Source of the DNA: Ectocarpus siliculosus
Lineage: Eukaryota; Sar; Phaeophyceae; Ectocarpales; Ectocarpaceae
Assembly: GCA_000310025.1 (NCBI GenBank)
Contig: FN648707.1
Location: 958,623 to 1,022,622 of the forward strand
Length of the DNA stretch: 64,000 nt
Direction of reading: 5' to 3'
The notes below the pieces were generated by a model that saw only the letters and a list, made by a program, of their open reading frames with translations, was not told where the DNA came from and did no database searches. The translations under genes and the position numbers were made by a program. Of this stretch, positions 11,994 through 24,800 are shown piece after piece. The first letter of the stretch is position 1. Each line of letters starts with the position of its first letter.

Positions 11994-12530
11994 CGAGGAG
12001 AGGGGTTGCCTCAGCCGCCACAGGGTGGTCTGCACTTCCCTGCCACTGAGGTGGCGGGAGGACAGCAGCAGCAACAGCAGCAACAGCAGCAGCAGCTGCA
12101 TTACCAGCAGCAGCGGCATTTGGCCACCTTTGGCGAACCGAACGCACTCGGAACCGCGGCGGCTGGTGTCGCAGGACTACCGCAGCAGCAACAGCAACAG
12201 CAACAATCGGTTATCCCCTCCTTCGGGACCAGCGCGACGGCGACTCTCCAAAACTTGACCACGTTCGACCGCTTAAGGCGTCACGGCGTCGTGGAGCGCC
12301 AGAGGTCCGAAACTTCAGCAGCAGGAGCGGCAGCCACCTCCATTGCCGCGGCCCAGTCCGCAGCCTCGATCGGACTGCGGTGCGGCGGCGGGGCAAGCGT
12401 TGCCCAAGCAGGGATCGGAGTTCCGCAATCGCCCGCAGGGGTTGTCGGGGAGGGCGCGGGAGCGGGGGTGGTCTGGGGCGGGGGCCAGTTTCAGGTTCAA
12501 ACTGTCCCGGGGGCATCGCGGTTGCATTAG
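7381..12530 (+). CDS. E2-fold UBC12-like protein lacking the catalytic cysteine, Q-rich tail
   Basis: Six exons close in phase: 7381-7434, 8850-8933, 9114-9198, 9902-10125, 10671-10805 and 11901-12530 (stop TAG), giving about 403 residues. The first four exons follow the NEDD8-conjugating E2 (UBC12/UBE2M) fold: LAALRVKKDIAE helix, DFPDGTRNLLKLK strand, LFEGATFYFILTIPPSYPFHAP, then TSRAWHPNIDLHTG and KDWRPVLSINTVVFALQLMF, ending in VNKPAAAALSSNPDLFREQ. The HPN motif is intact. Where UBC12 has the thioester cysteine (NVCLNIL), this protein reads GLVSLPIL: codon TCG at 9967-9969 is serine. Exon 5 encodes a basic linker (AAKRKRGF). Exon 6 adds about 209 residues with polyglutamine runs near 11961-11993, 12063-12115 and 12181-12207. 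Upstream coding sequence before 7381 cannot be excluded. It may be a UEV-like regulatory protein instead of an active E2. Confidence 0.8.
8415..8582. repeat. Two-copy tandem repeat of about 80 bp in E2-like intron 1
   Basis: The block with GTTCCGGCTTGCCGAGTTTT occurs twice, near 8443 and 8524, in copies of about 80 bases starting CTATCCA. On the minus strand the start of the first copy reads like a tRNA A-box (GGCTCAATTGGATAGC), so the unit may derive from a tRNA-related SINE. Confidence 0.7.
10170..10410. repeat. Degenerate tandem duplication in E2-like intron 4
   Basis: Two copies of a block containing TTGGCTGATAT or ATGGCTGATAT, CAGCAGCTGTGTCTTGG or GGCAGCTGCGTCTTGA, and GTCTCCTC lie about 150 bases apart, between exons 4 and 5. 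There is no coding meaning. Confidence 0.5.
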
Positions 12531-15500
12531 GTGTTCGCGGGGGAGGGGGGGGACGTGGGCCCTGTTTTTTGTTGACGGCGGACGTTTTGTTGCCACAGAC
12601 CTTGTTATCCGTGAGAGGTAGGAGTGGGACATGTGTTCCAACCGCCGATACGCCGTGTGGGCTTGCTGTGGGCGGGTGGGTCCCTTGGAGGCTTGGAGGG
12701 TGAGCCACACATCCCAAGAGGTCTATTATAATAGGAGGAGGAAAGGAACGACGAAGGAGGAAGAAACGGTCATACAGCAGTACGAGTAGTCGATGTGATT
12801 TTCCGCGTTTGTATATAGCTGCGCTACGCGTTTTTGCGTTCCTAGTGTCTATCCACACTCTTTTTTGCGTTTTTGGTGAAGGTTGATCATTTTGTGCGAG
12901 TGTTCGTGAGGGAAGCGTGTGTACGTGTGTTGTCCGCTGTTAATACAACGCTGGCTTCTGCAACGGGTCTCTTCTGGTTGGTTGGCTGTCGTCTTCGATT
13001 CCAACTTGTTTGCCCCGCATTTCAGAGAGGCGCCTCCAATATTGTGTATGGCAACGCGACGATACGCGTTGCCTGTCTGAAGCTTTCGATTTTTTCAGCG
13101 GGACGCCCGATGAGCACACACACAAAACAGGAGCCGGAGGACCCCAAAAAACAAAAAGCATGAAAAATACAAGAAGAAAGAAGCGAGAACCAAAAGAGCC
13201 AGTAGACGCGACAGGCTTCGGGGAGGAGGCAAAAGAGAGCACAGAAAACCACCGTCGCTGCTCGCTCTGGACCGCTGGAAGCTCTCACACAGCACTGCAT
13301 ATGTAGCAAACATTAGGTAGGGCCCAAGTTCATTGCTTGACATAAAGAGGCAGCGCCCATCGCTTCACATGCAGCAGCCGGATGCACGGGTATGGCCTCT
13401 TACTCAGTCAGAAAGAAGCAAAACAACTAACTGCGGTTGGCGTTCGATGTTGTTGGGACCCCACCGCCGAAAGGCGAGAGAGGTAGTGGAGGTAGACTAA
13501 AAAAACAAGAGAGCGGAGAGAAGACAAGGCATTAACTCTCGAGAAGACACTCACTCTCGTCTCTCTGGCCCACCGCGGCTGTCAGACATGATATATGTGT
13601 ATCGAACGGCGATACTATCCAATGTGGGCTCAGCAGCAACAAACAACACAAGCCACAAATATAATCAATCGCCGTTTGCGAACTGTGGACTATCTCTTGT
13701 GTGTGGTAGGAAGAAGTGAGAACTAGAAAGAACATGAATGACTACATCTAGCACGACGGACGAACTATTGTTATCTAAATACGCTTGACGTCCGCGATAG
13801 ATGCGCACCACTGCACGAACGAGCAGATTGATTGGTTGTTTGTTGGTTATCGTCATACCTCACTACGTAAATAAGATTGTTGTGCTGCCATCTACCTTAT
13901 CGCTCAAATTACGACTACGCAGCAGACAGACCAAGGTAAGGCAGCAATACGATGTTTTTTTTTTTTTTTTGTCTTCACTTCAAATCAGCGCTCACAGCAC
14001 TAGTGCCGTTTACTCCAACCCGTAGTCACACAGAAGAGCCCCTCTCTACCCTCCCCTCCTCCTTTGCCTTCGATTTTTAATGCGAGAAGAGTTCAGCACT
14101 CTCTTCCCTCTGTGTACACACGAACTAGCGCTATCCACTAGGCCAGAAGCGAAAGCGAGAGAAAAACTCACTTTGCAAGAAAAGCTCGCTTACGCCGGGA
14201 TTCGAACCCCTGACCTGACCTCTAAAAGGTTTCGAGGATATCAACTAGACCACTGGGGCGACCGGGTATCTTTACCACCGATTCATACGCATCAAGAAAA
14301 TAAAAAATGAATCCATTGCTAATTTGTCTCAGACTCTTTTCTATGATGGAGATGGCTTCGTGGTGTCATATTAAGAAAAAAAAAAAAAAAAACGAGTAAG
14401 GCGGACCGTCGGTTGTTTTGTCTGTATCTTCAACCGTGCTGCCGTTGCTTTTCTTCATGGATATCGACACAGAGAAAACAAATTGGGGATGCACATCTCC
14501 TAGGCGAGCACAGCGTGCAGCCCAAGCGACAGAGACGATGACCTTACGACCTTTGCAGCATATTCCGAGCACAACAGCAGCAACTGCTTGTGTACAACGG
14601 TCGCTCACAGGAAGAAAATCACAAAAAAAAAAAAAAGGTTGTGGCGCGCAGCACGCAGGACCCTCTTTCTTTCGCTGTTCAACCGGCCGTTCCCATGGCG
14701 AAACAGACAAGGAACAGTCAAGGCCGAGTCGTGTCGGCCACAGGACGTGCAAGCTGCTCAAACTCGGGGAGGGGTCGTGGTTTGCGATTCCCTACCGAAC
14801 CATACTTGAGGGGCCACGAGATTTGCACTGTAGCCCGAGATCAGCATTTGAGACCGGGTCGGGCCAGGGGTGGGGATGCGAATGAAAGTTCCACCCACGG
14901 ATATCGAACGATGAGACTTTCAGAATCATCGGTAGCTGGAACACGGCACATGCCGATGGGATGGAAAGAATTTGCTCTGTGTGGGCGCGTTTGACGTACC
15001 TGCAGTGCTCCGCTGGCGCTGTTTTCGGTAGCTAAGGTATAGTGAACGAGAGAGCTCCTGTCGCTACGATTCGGATACAGAGTGGTTCTTGAGCAAGAGG
15101 ATTGACGTCACTCTTGACGTGCCATTAGTTCTTCACTCTGCACATTCCGTCGACGGACCGTGCGCACCACCTTCAAGATCATATGTACATACATGCGTTG
15201 GTTGGCAACAACAGGGTTCGGCGGAGTTTGCACGGTAACATGATCAGAGGCACGCTGCCACCGCAACCCGAATGCAAGGTTTTCCCTCCTCTGCTGAACT
15301 CGATGTGTGCTACATACAGCAGGGTGTGTGTGTCGCACTTGTGTGCTTGTGGCCTGCGGTTTGATGGTTTTTTTATCAAGCTCAGGTTCACATTTGATTA
15401 AGAAAAACAACTGCCGTCGCGCAAGATGTGCACTCGAGCGTTAGTCGTGGTGGCAGGCAGTGGTGTTTGGGGAGAGAGCTGGTGGCAACACGCAATGCAG

Positions 15501-16122
15501 CAGTTGAGAGCAGCACCAGCTCCGCGCTGACACACGAAGCCTGCGCTGCTCTGCAGCTGGCCATCCACTCCCCAGTACTACGTACACCGGGGGGTGAGCG
15601 CGTTGCGGTCAACATGTGCAAGCTCGGCCACGAGTAGCCACTAGAACCAACAAGCCTTGCAGCTTCTCATGTCAAGAGCAGCGCCTACCAACTTTTGGCA
15701 TCGCGGAGGAACGAAACCAAACAAAGACGGCGAGCTCCATGCTAGCCACGCTTCCCACGTAGTCGAGAAGGACACGCGCCCGCTTCGCGAGGTTCCTCCA
15801 ATAATGTTTTTCAATTTTTTGTTCTCCAAGTTCACGAATATTTGTCACCGGCGCCACTACACGCCCTGAGACACGGGGGGCTTAGGGCCCAGAGGAAAAA
15901 CGCAAGAGTACTTCAGAGGAAAGCGTCAAAAGTCTTCTCCAGCCGGAAAAACGCAACATCAAGCGACCCACGCAGCAGCTGCCTGCCACGACGGCCCTTC
16001 CTTGCACTTTGCGCCCGCCACCACCAAAGGAACCCAACCACGCCAATGGCTGATACCGCGGAGCCCCCCAAAGCCGTTTTTCGCCGCCCCAGTCCCGCCC
16101 GGGGGCCACGCTATTTCCCAGA
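12531..16122. other. Intergenic region between convergent E2-like and RPL15 genes
   Basis: The E2-like gene (plus) and RPL15 (minus) converge here, so both 3' untranslated regions lie in this stretch. No confident coding exon is visible. It contains a T-run at about 13951-13970, an A-run at about 14373-14391, an A-run at about 14623-14637, a tRNA-like SINE head at 14190-14262 and one TACAGCAGTA motif at 12773. Open frames of up to 155 codons near 14.4-14.9 kb match no family known to the annotator. Confidence 0.5.
14190..14262 (-). repeat. tRNA-like SINE head or tRNA pseudogene
   Basis: On the minus strand an A-box-like block (AGTGGTCTAGTTGATA) and a B-box (GGGGTTCGAATCCCGGC) are spaced as in a tRNA. 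The middle can fold with CCT as the apparent anticodon, but position 33 is not U, and the acceptor stem does not pair. The 3' part (CGAATCCCGGCGTAAG) recurs on the plus strand near 44553, so this is one member of a dispersed tRNA-derived family and not a functional gene. Confidence 0.5.
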
Positions 16123-19100
16123 TCAGCGGTACCGCTTGAGGGAGAGGGTGTTGCGGCGCTTCCAGGCGGCGCGGCGGGAGGAGCCGATGAGGTTGTTGGC
16201 GCGGTGGCCCTTCTTGCGCAGGCCACGGTGTTGGCGGCCGGCGGAGGTTAGGCCGCGGCACTCCCTGTGCTTCATCACCGGCTTGGTGATCCACTGGATG
16301 CGCGGGTCGTTGCGGATGGCCATGTGGGACGGGTCCACGGTGATCACCTGCGGAACGGGACGAGAGAAAACACGAGGAAATGACGTTGATATCGGGGGCG
16401 GTTGGCGACGTGACTCGATTGTACAGGAAGTTGCTGGACTATGAAGAGGACGGAGAGAGGCAGAGAGGCACAGAAGTCGAACGGAGTCGCGAGCGATGAC
16501 AGGCTCGGGGTTTGACGACGACGGGGAGAATCTAGCCGACGAAAAAGCAAAAAGGTCTCGGAGATCAATAACGGCTGATTCCCTTCCACGAGGTTTGTTC
16601 ACGTACCAGGCGTGAAAGGATTGCCGGGCTGAGGTTGTAGCGTGGACGCACAACAACAAACACAACACCAACAACGAGCGAGCTTCTGCCCTCACTACCC
16701 ACCTCGTAGTACTTGAAGGTGGCATCCTGGTTGACCCAGTACGAGTTAAGCACGCGCATGTTGGTGAACTTGGCGCCCACGCGCTCCTCGGCGACGGACC
16801 TCAAGTTGCGCACGGCCTTGATCTTGTTGATACCGTGGTGCTTCGGCTTACCTGTTGATAGAGCCGATCGAGAAAAGGAGCGGACGGGGCGATAAACGGC
16901 GGCAGCGATGATAAGTCTGCCGCAGAGGAAACGTTTGGACAAAACGCGACAGACGAAATAGGTTCTAGACTGATCTCGATACAAGGGCCAAAGACGTGTG
17001 CCAAGGGTGCGAACGCAAATGACACAATCATCGTAGCACAGGAGTCGATCGGGTCAATGCATACATGCACACGTTCAAAGGGGTAGTCAATCCAGCTTTT
17101 GCCAGATTCGACAAAGCACAAGTGTATCACCAATCCAAGTGAGCGGAAACTCCTGACCAGCTGGGAAGCTCCCAACACCTCTGAAGAACCGCCTTGCGAC
17201 AAAAGGCAGAAGAATATTGCTTGACGATGTTTGCTGCGGTGTCATCTATTACAGCCCGCTTGAATCTCACCATCGAGCTACACGGGTACCGCTCTGGTCG
17301 AAAATATCAGATCCATTCGGTAAAGAATGTGAACCTCCCAATGGTCCCTACAATATTTTCGAAACAGCGTGGTACTGTCGAGTATACACAACCGGCCGAA
17401 CCATGCCAGGCGGCAAGGCGGCAATGGGGTGCACGTGTACACATTGCTCCGGGCGGGATATGTCCAATTGGTGTATTCACTACAGATAGAAATGGATGGG
17501 CCACCACCTGTATTGTAATGCTGTCTCCATTACTTTTCGTACTATGACCAAAAGGCTGTGTGTGTCGGGAAAGGCGGGAACCCGAAGAGACGATGTGAAA
17601 CTGCAGAGCCAGTGACGGAAGAGCAAATTCATCCAACTGTCCGTACAATTCCGTAGCTCATGCCCCACGTAGGGGTGCTGTAGCACCGCCGGCATGCCTA
17701 CTACAACCTCGTCACATGTGCCGAGAACAACCCGAGCAGATAGGCCAGGCCATCGACGAGTGCGCAGTGGATATGTAGGCTTAGCACTTGGCAACATTCA
17801 CGTGTCGTACATAGTAAAAACAACACCGGATGGATACCTCCCGGGATGTGGAATAGCTGGAATATGTGCACCAGCACTTCCAGAAGCAAAAACCGTTGGA
17901 TGGCGGCGTCCAGCCAGCCACGAATCACTCCTCATCACCCTTCGTCAGCGAAAACAACCCCCAACAAAAGGAGTTTTGTGGGGCCGTGTCCCCAGGTACT
18001 TCAATAAACGACTGCCGGGTGTCTAACCCACGCTCATCGGCAGGCACTGCAGGACGGGGTCGATCTGCCAAAACGATAAGGCAGGCCCGAAAACCCCAAA
18101 GACAGGTTCTACTAAACAGCACTCCTAGTTTGGTTTGCTTCTCACCGTACACGATACCCTTGGCGTTAGGCCTCTTGCGTCCACCGCGGCGGACGGCCAC
18201 ACGCACCATCGTGTAGCCCTGCCACGGCCAAAAATAGAAATACGACGCAACAGAGAGGGGACACGGAAGAATATAGAGACAAACGACAAGCATGCTCAGG
18301 AGTGCGGCATAGAGATTGCCCGGGAGAAACATGGACAGGACATATGGAAGAGTGACGAACACACAGGGCATGGTTGAAAATGGCGTCAACTACAAACGCT
18401 TATTGTGACAGTCCAGAATGAAAAAGAGAGTGAGGACGCACGACAGGTGTCGTTGCCAAGCAGATAACTCTCGCCGCAGCGTGCCAGCTGAGTACATGGA
18501 AAGCATCGACATTGGGCCAGCTTCCGTTGGTCTACAAGTACAGCAGTAGCAGCTACGGTTTCAAGAGAAAATATTCAAGAGAAATGTATGCATAGCTCAA
18601 AATCAGAGCCTTGTAATGGACCTGATAAGACAGTCGTAAGGGGGACACATTCACGAGCGTTCTCGCTCACGAGAGCGATGTGCCCAATGCCAGGCCCAGG
18701 TAACTGATTCTAGTTTGACTTTGTGCATAATAGATGACGGGACATACAACTTTTCGGGTGCGAGGACAAAAAAAACATCCATCGTGAGTCCCATCGAGCA
18801 GATGATCAAGTCCCGCCTAATCAAGCAGCAGGCGGCGGGGTGTAGCCACCGACCATGGAGAAGGCGGGTGTGCATGGGCGCCCGTCAGCGAAATGTGTCT
18901 GTCCCACCTATTCTGGCGCCAGTCTATACAGCAGTTCGGTGTATATGCACTGGAAAACGGAAGATAGCAGCCTGGTGGTAACAACGGTCTGGTCTACTGC
19001 TCAGTGCCATCTTTTTACAACAGCATTATTAAATTGAATTTTATGACTGCTACCATGTTATTGCTGTCGCCTGGCAGAGAAGCCATTAAGAAAAATGGCT

Positions 19101-19993
19101 GGGTCAACGAGAGACGTTTGCATCGGCTGTGGTCGTGGCGCTGCTTGTGCGCACTTGCCACACTTCGTGTCTGCGCCTGACATGGAGACCGATCCAACAC
19201 TACAATACAGCAGTACACTAAATAGTGCATTTCGTGAGCAGCACTCACCACCCGGAGGTAGAAGACAGAAAGAGTGCTTCTGATTATGCACCAGAAAATA
19301 TTCAGCTGTCCAGAAACACCCGACCCAACAACTGAAACTCTAGGAAACTGCGTAGAGCGAATGCAGGGAGCTCTACTTGGTACTTTGAATTGCTGGTTGT
19401 GTTTGCCTTGCAATATGCAGATGGAAGGCCACCCAGACACGAAGACATCAGAGGAGGGAACGGCGATGGATGCATTGGTGTAAAGCAGAGAGAGGGCTAA
19501 CCACCCTTCGACTGAATATGTATCGATAAAGCCAGGAAGAGAGACCACCGGTCGCTGACAAGCGTGTGCTTGGTTGCGGATCTTGGGCAACATCCGCAAG
19601 GGCGCGAATATGGGGTGTGGACACGAGGAGACACGCCCGACCGAGAAGCTGCTGCTGGCTTATGGATGGACTCAATCGAGTTGCACCCAAGGGTCGCCCG
19701 ACACCACACAAGATCTACACACCAGCAGTAGCTCCCCAACCTAACGGCACGCAGCAGGCACGCCCTCCCAGCGCCACTGCAAAACTCCATCCTTTCGGTG
19801 ACTACGTTGCCTCCACGCTCACCTGCTTGGCCTTGTAGCCGAGGCGGTGGGCCTTGTCCGTGCGGGTGGGGTGGGACACCTTGCACACGCGGGGGAGCTG
19901 GCGGTACTCCCACGCGCGCACGCGGAGCACGAAGCGGAGCACATCGCTCTGCTTCTTCCGCCAGAGCTCCTCCAGGTACTTGTAGGCTCCCAT
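16123..19993 (-). CDS. RPL15: Ribosomal protein eL15 (RPL15)
   Basis: Structural protein of the cytosolic 60S ribosomal subunit. Four coding exons on the minus strand: 19993-19823, 18218-18146, 16851-16703 and 16347-16123 (stop TGA), all GT-AG and in phase, encode 205 residues (human eL15 has 204). Near-diagnostic blocks are [113 protein letters not shown] and the C-terminal [20 protein letters not shown] plausible acceptor (CTCCTAG) about 20 bases upstream of the ATG suggests a 5' untranslated intron. Intron 1 (about 1.6 kb) carries two copies of the TACAGCAGTA motif. The gene is intact. Confidence 0.97.
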
Positions 19994-21034
19994 GTTGACG
20001 CGTCCCCTTCGTGAACCTAGGAGAATGTGACAAGCACTCCCCCGCCCACACAACACCTCTAACACCATCGAAAAAATCCGGACGTACGTGAGAGGTTCTC
20101 GAAGAACGCCCGCGCGGGGTGCATAAAACCCCGATATTGCGCCGCACATCTCCGGAGGTGATGCCGATGCCGGCGAGCAACATATCGCACAACTAAATAA
20201 CAGCAGCTCCCGCCAGGGAAGTTGGCAGATAGGTGGATACGGGAGGAGGGAGGGAGAGCGTCGTGATAGATGGAGGATATCCATCGCGTGGAAGGATTCC
20301 AGCTCAGGCGGGATGCCAACTTCCTGCTCAACTCTGGTGAGGTGGAAGGCCTCCGCGCTTCCGTATATACAACGGGATATTTTGAATTTGTCGCTGCCCA
20401 CAGCAACACTACTGCTGTTGCTGCGTCCTTGTGATGCAACTGCGGAGTCGTGGGTACCCTCTCTCTTCGTGGTTGTATGTGGGTATTTCGGATTGCCGCT
20501 GTAGGTGGGTGGGAAGCTAACCGTAATTGGATGCCGCACGACAGCAGAGAGGTAATCTCCCGCAACGTACTGCGTCTAGATACCATTTAATAGCTCACCC
20601 ACCAGGAGCACTGGCGCAGAGCCGACATGTATCCAAATCAGCAGCTATGCGCAGAGTATGGGATACGCCAGCGCGACCCGACACCACAAGAGCTATTCAC
20701 CAGATGCCTCGTTTCACTCGCCAAGGGCTATCTATCTAACTGAGCTTTCATGGTGCACGCCTAGCGGCTGCGGCAATTTCAATCACCAAGTATATGATGC
20801 GAAACTCGCCTTGTTTTACGTGCATGTGCCAGAGTGCACTAACATTCGGCTAATTCCACCATGAAACCGCCGTGAAAACACGAACGGGACGCGCAGCTGC
20901 AGCGGAGATGAGCGTGCGAGGGCGCAATAAGGCCCTAAATATGCTGAGATCACCTTCTATGAACATGCTCTGCGCCGGCGTAGGACTACAATGTGTTCGC
21001 TGTGGGTGGCGCGCCTGCGGGAATAGATCGAAGT

Positions 21035-21180
21035 CCCTTGCGGTGCTTGAAGTACAGTCGTGCCCGCCGAATGTGAAACGCTTGGATAGCCGGGATGCCC
21101 AATAAACCCATTGCACATCTAGTTTGCGGTGCTTCTAGTGTAGTCGTGCCAGCGGCATGTGAAACTTTTGGATAGCCGTA
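21035..21180. repeat. Two-copy tandem repeat, period about 89 bp
   Basis: The unit containing TTGCGGTGCTT, GTCGTGCC and ATGTGAAAC..TTGGATAGCCG occurs at about 21036-21092 and 21124-21178. It is non-coding and directly precedes the GTGCGATGACT repeats. Confidence 0.75.
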
Positions 21181-21184
21181 CAAG

Positions 21185-21650
21185 TATACCGTAAGGTTGC
21201 GAGTCATCACACCCCCGTGCGGTCGTTTTTTTAACGGTTTAACGTTTCCAGGAACGCGATGACCACGGGCCGTGCGATGGCTCCGGACCCTGTGCGGAAA
21301 TCGAATTGAACCATTTTCGTTTGATATTTAACGCACACCCCTGTGCGAAACTTCGGTACCATCGGAAATACCTCTGTGGATCATGTCCTTCATGCCTCCA
21401 AATGTGGGTTTGCGACGATGCCATATACACCGGAGCTAACATGCGGGCACTGGCATGACTGCAGGGGTAAAACTTTCTCCGAAATGGATGGCACTCAACT
21501 ACCCTAGGTTGCGAGTCATCGCACCTCTGTGCGATGACTGCGGACCCTGTGCGGAAATTGAGTTCAATCTTTTAATCTTGTCATGTTTGGTCCCACGGGG
21601 GTGCAATGACTCCGGACTGCGCCGTGACTCCGGTCCGCGCGACGACTGGC
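21185..21650. repeat. Diverged repeats with MITE-like ends
   Basis: GGTTGCGAGTCATC followed by CACCCCCGTGCGG or CACCTCTGTGCGATG occurs near 21194 and 21509. CGGACCCTGTGCGGAAAT occurs near 21285 and 21540. The first copy begins TACCGTAAGGTTGCGAG, recalling the TIR of the foldback element at 6309 (TACCGTAATTGTGCG). This looks like two or more decayed elements of that family. Confidence 0.5.
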
Positions 21651-21887
21651 AATCTTTTACGCAGTCTACCGTAGTGTCCAACGGTTACGGGTTCCCGCCG
21701 GGCGGCCAAGCTTTCCTCCTCTCGCGCGCTCCACGAATGCAAGACTTGTCGGCGTGCATGTGTCTCGAAAACAGGGCAAAGGTCGCCGCTCTGCACATAA
21801 CCGCTGCGACTGCAACAGATTTCGATTAATCTCAACATTGGTTCGCGGACTGCTCTTGATACCACCCTCTGCTTTGTTTCGATACAG

Positions 21888-24800
21888 ACCGATGTCTGAC
21901 GGCCGTGGGCGCCCCGGTGGTGCTGTCGCGCAACTTCGCGGGATACGCCTCGCTGGGCCGGCCGCGACAGGGTCGCTGGGGTATTGGGGAGAAGAAAGAA
22001 GTGCCGTTTAAGATGGCTTCGGCGTTCTTGAAAGACCGGCGAGATATCTGCGTGCCTGTCGAGCTGCTTGCGGGTCTGATCGACGAGCAAAGGTGGGTTC
22101 TGGAATCATGGATACGTCGTTCCCAACAGATCGAAGACCCTTTAGGTTTTCCTCGGTCGTGCACCCCTGAGGAAGATATGAATATTTTTCGCAACGGAGC
22201 GTGTGCGCGTTGGTAAGTAGTCTGCTGCGGTGGAAAACATCGCTCTTGCCAACCTGCTGGTCCAAGCTACCGAATTCGCAAGTGGGATGCGCGGTATTGG
22301 GGAGGATCGATCAGTTTGCTGTCCCAACCCATGAAATCGTTGGTATCCGAAGAAAGATTGCCTCAGCTGTGAGTGTTAAAACTGCTCGTACACGAGACAG
22401 CAGACGTTTTTCTCGTTGTGTTTCGGTTGCGTGTTGCACGGCGCTTCTCTCGTGCTGCTTGTGGGCGTTGTTTCTAAGCCAACCGTCCCTGGACTCCTCC
22501 CCCCTCACGCTTGCTTTCCTTTTCCAGCAAGCTTCGTAGCTCCGCCCGCTCCTGGGACATGCCCGACACGGTGTGCTCGGACTTGTCGTGGCCGGGGTCC
22601 TGCCTGGAGAACCTCTCGGCTGGACAAGAACTCGGCTTGTCGAGCCCAGCGGCGCCGTTGCTGGCCCACGCCAGCGGCCCGGAAAACAGCCACCTCGCCT
22701 TGCTGCGGCCCCGGCAGGCTTGCCGCGGTGGGTCACCCTCTACCCCAAGCGGCAGAAACAGTGGCAAGGGATGCGTTGATGGAACGGCGGATCCTGGCGG
22801 CCCGGACGTGGAGGCTGGCGCGGGGTCCAACGACGCTTCCGCCGCGATCGAGCTGAAAGACCGCCTGGCTCTGCACGCAGGTCCGATCCGGCAGATATCG
22901 GCCGTGGCGCCCAGGGCCAACGCGCGGCCGACCGTCTTCGTGCGGTGCGACTACAGCGCGACTCTGGCCACGGCTTGTAAGGTTAAGGACCGTCTTGATC
23001 ACCTCGGGGGATACAACGCGCGCGGCGTCTACGAGAGGAGACTGCGGCGGGCTAAGGTGGCGGCGGGGCTGCCCGTCGCGGCGGATAGCGCTGCAGCGGC
23101 GCCGGCAGCCAGGGGAGGTGATGACAGGGAGGGGGAGGAGGAGGAATCCGATTTCGACGGGTTCGAGGAAGGCGAGAAGCTGGTCTTCTCCAGGAGGCTG
23201 ACCTGCGTGGCCTGCTCCCCGTTCACCCCGAAGAACGCCGCCTTCCTCGACGAGGAGCTCCGTCTGTTCAGCTGGCACTCCGAGAGGGGGGCCGTCACGC
23301 ACGGCGCGGGGCCCCTCCCGATCGTCGCTCCTCCGGGGGCCCCCGAGCGCCCGAGCCTCGCGGCCAAGGTGCGTCGAGCCAGGAACGCCGACGTCGCCCT
23401 CGACTACGGAAGCCACCCCCGGGTGCTGTGGGTCGCGGGGCGGCACCGCGCGTACAGGGTGGACCTCCGCGAAAATCCGTCGCCGGCGGCGCTGGCGCCG
23501 GCGCTGGACCCCGGGGTGTACTTCACGGGATTCAGCGACTTGTCGATCGTGGACGGGGGGCCAGGGAGGTTCGGGGGCAGGGGAGAGGAGCCGAGCGTGC
23601 GGTCGCTCGCCGTCGGCCGGCGGTCGGCCCACGACGTCTTCGTCGCGGCCGGGCTTCACCTGGCCTGCATGGATGCGAGGTTTCCCAAGAGCGTGGTCGC
23701 GCGGTGGGACCTGCCGCAAGAGGTGGACCAGCTGCGGTGGCTGCCGGGGGTGCCGGGCGAGCGCGCGGAGGAAGCAGAAGGTGCTCGGCGGTAGCGTACA
23801 ATGCAGATTGTGTCCGCAGTTTTGAACTGCTATTGGTGTTGGCCGAGGCTTGGGTCCTCTTGTGGGCTACAATTGCCCGCTGCACAGGTTTTATTGTGGG
23901 TGCTGCCGAGGTCGCAGGTGGTGCCCTCGGTTAGTTGGCTTTGGTGTAGTGTTGAGCATGCAGCCTTTGCTGCCAATATCTTGAGTGCGGGGGCTATCTG
24001 CAGTCGTTGTGTTTTTAACAAGTATGTCTTTTGTTCCACCGCCTAAGAGAGGTGTGTTTACCGCCGGCGAGTGAGTAAGCACCAGGGGTGTGGTCAACGC
24101 GTTTTTTTTTTGTGTTTTGTTTTCCTCGGCAGTTGGGCTGCGCCAGGAAAAACATTTCGGAAGCTCCGGTTATGCCTTTCTATTTGCGTTTGCCCTCACA
24201 TTCATTTCACGTGTTTCCTCGACCAATCAGAGATTGTGTTGGCGTCCGGACGACGTTCCCCGGGTTTCTACGTGAACACCTGGGCAAGAGACGTGCCGGG
24301 GTGGAGGGGATACCAGGCTCGGCTCGGGCTCGACGACACATCGCCGGCTGCATCGGTGAGAGAGGGGAGAGATGAGTAAAGTCCTGCGTCGTCATTGTCT
24401 CGCCGATCAGTCACGAATGGGCTTTTGCCGTTATTTCGGCGTTCGTTGGGCTCGGTGTAGGAGGACTTCGAGTTGTGGACGAAGGAAGGCTAGCCCTGAA
24501 TTGTCGCTAGAGGTGTAGTTCGATTTTTTGCATCTTTCGACCGTTCGGACGTGATGCACTAGGCCATCAATGATTACGTTTTTTTCCCGCGATTTTTGCA
24601 TGTTCGAGGCAAGAAGGCGAAGTCGTGGTTGCCATGCACGGTTTTCGGCCTGGCGTTCCCGGACCTTGCCCCCCTTCTCCGTTTTCTGGCGATTCCTGCC
24701 GTAAATTGATGTCCTGTCAGGCCGACAAGTGGATGTTCTCGTCGCCATTGCAGTCGTCTGTCGGCGTGTTGTGCCCGCCTATCCCTCGTTGGTATCCCCA

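Larger units (their letters stand above)
19994..21887. other. Intergenic region between divergent RPL15 and TAF1C-like genes
   Basis: RPL15 reads leftward and the TAF1C-like exons read rightward, so promoters and untranslated leaders of both lie here, possibly with earlier TAF1C-like exons. The stretch at 20000-21030 shows no family match. From 21030 it is filled with tandem repeats listed separately. Confidence 0.4.

Noticed and set aside
14418-14885. 155-codon plus-strand frame between the E2-like gene and RPL15
   Set aside because: Overlaps two other long frames in the same stretch, contains an A-run translating as poly-Lys, and shows no motif.
17194-17547. Open frame inside RPL15 intron 2
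   Set aside because: Lies fully within a well-supported intron, opposite strand, and has no family motif.
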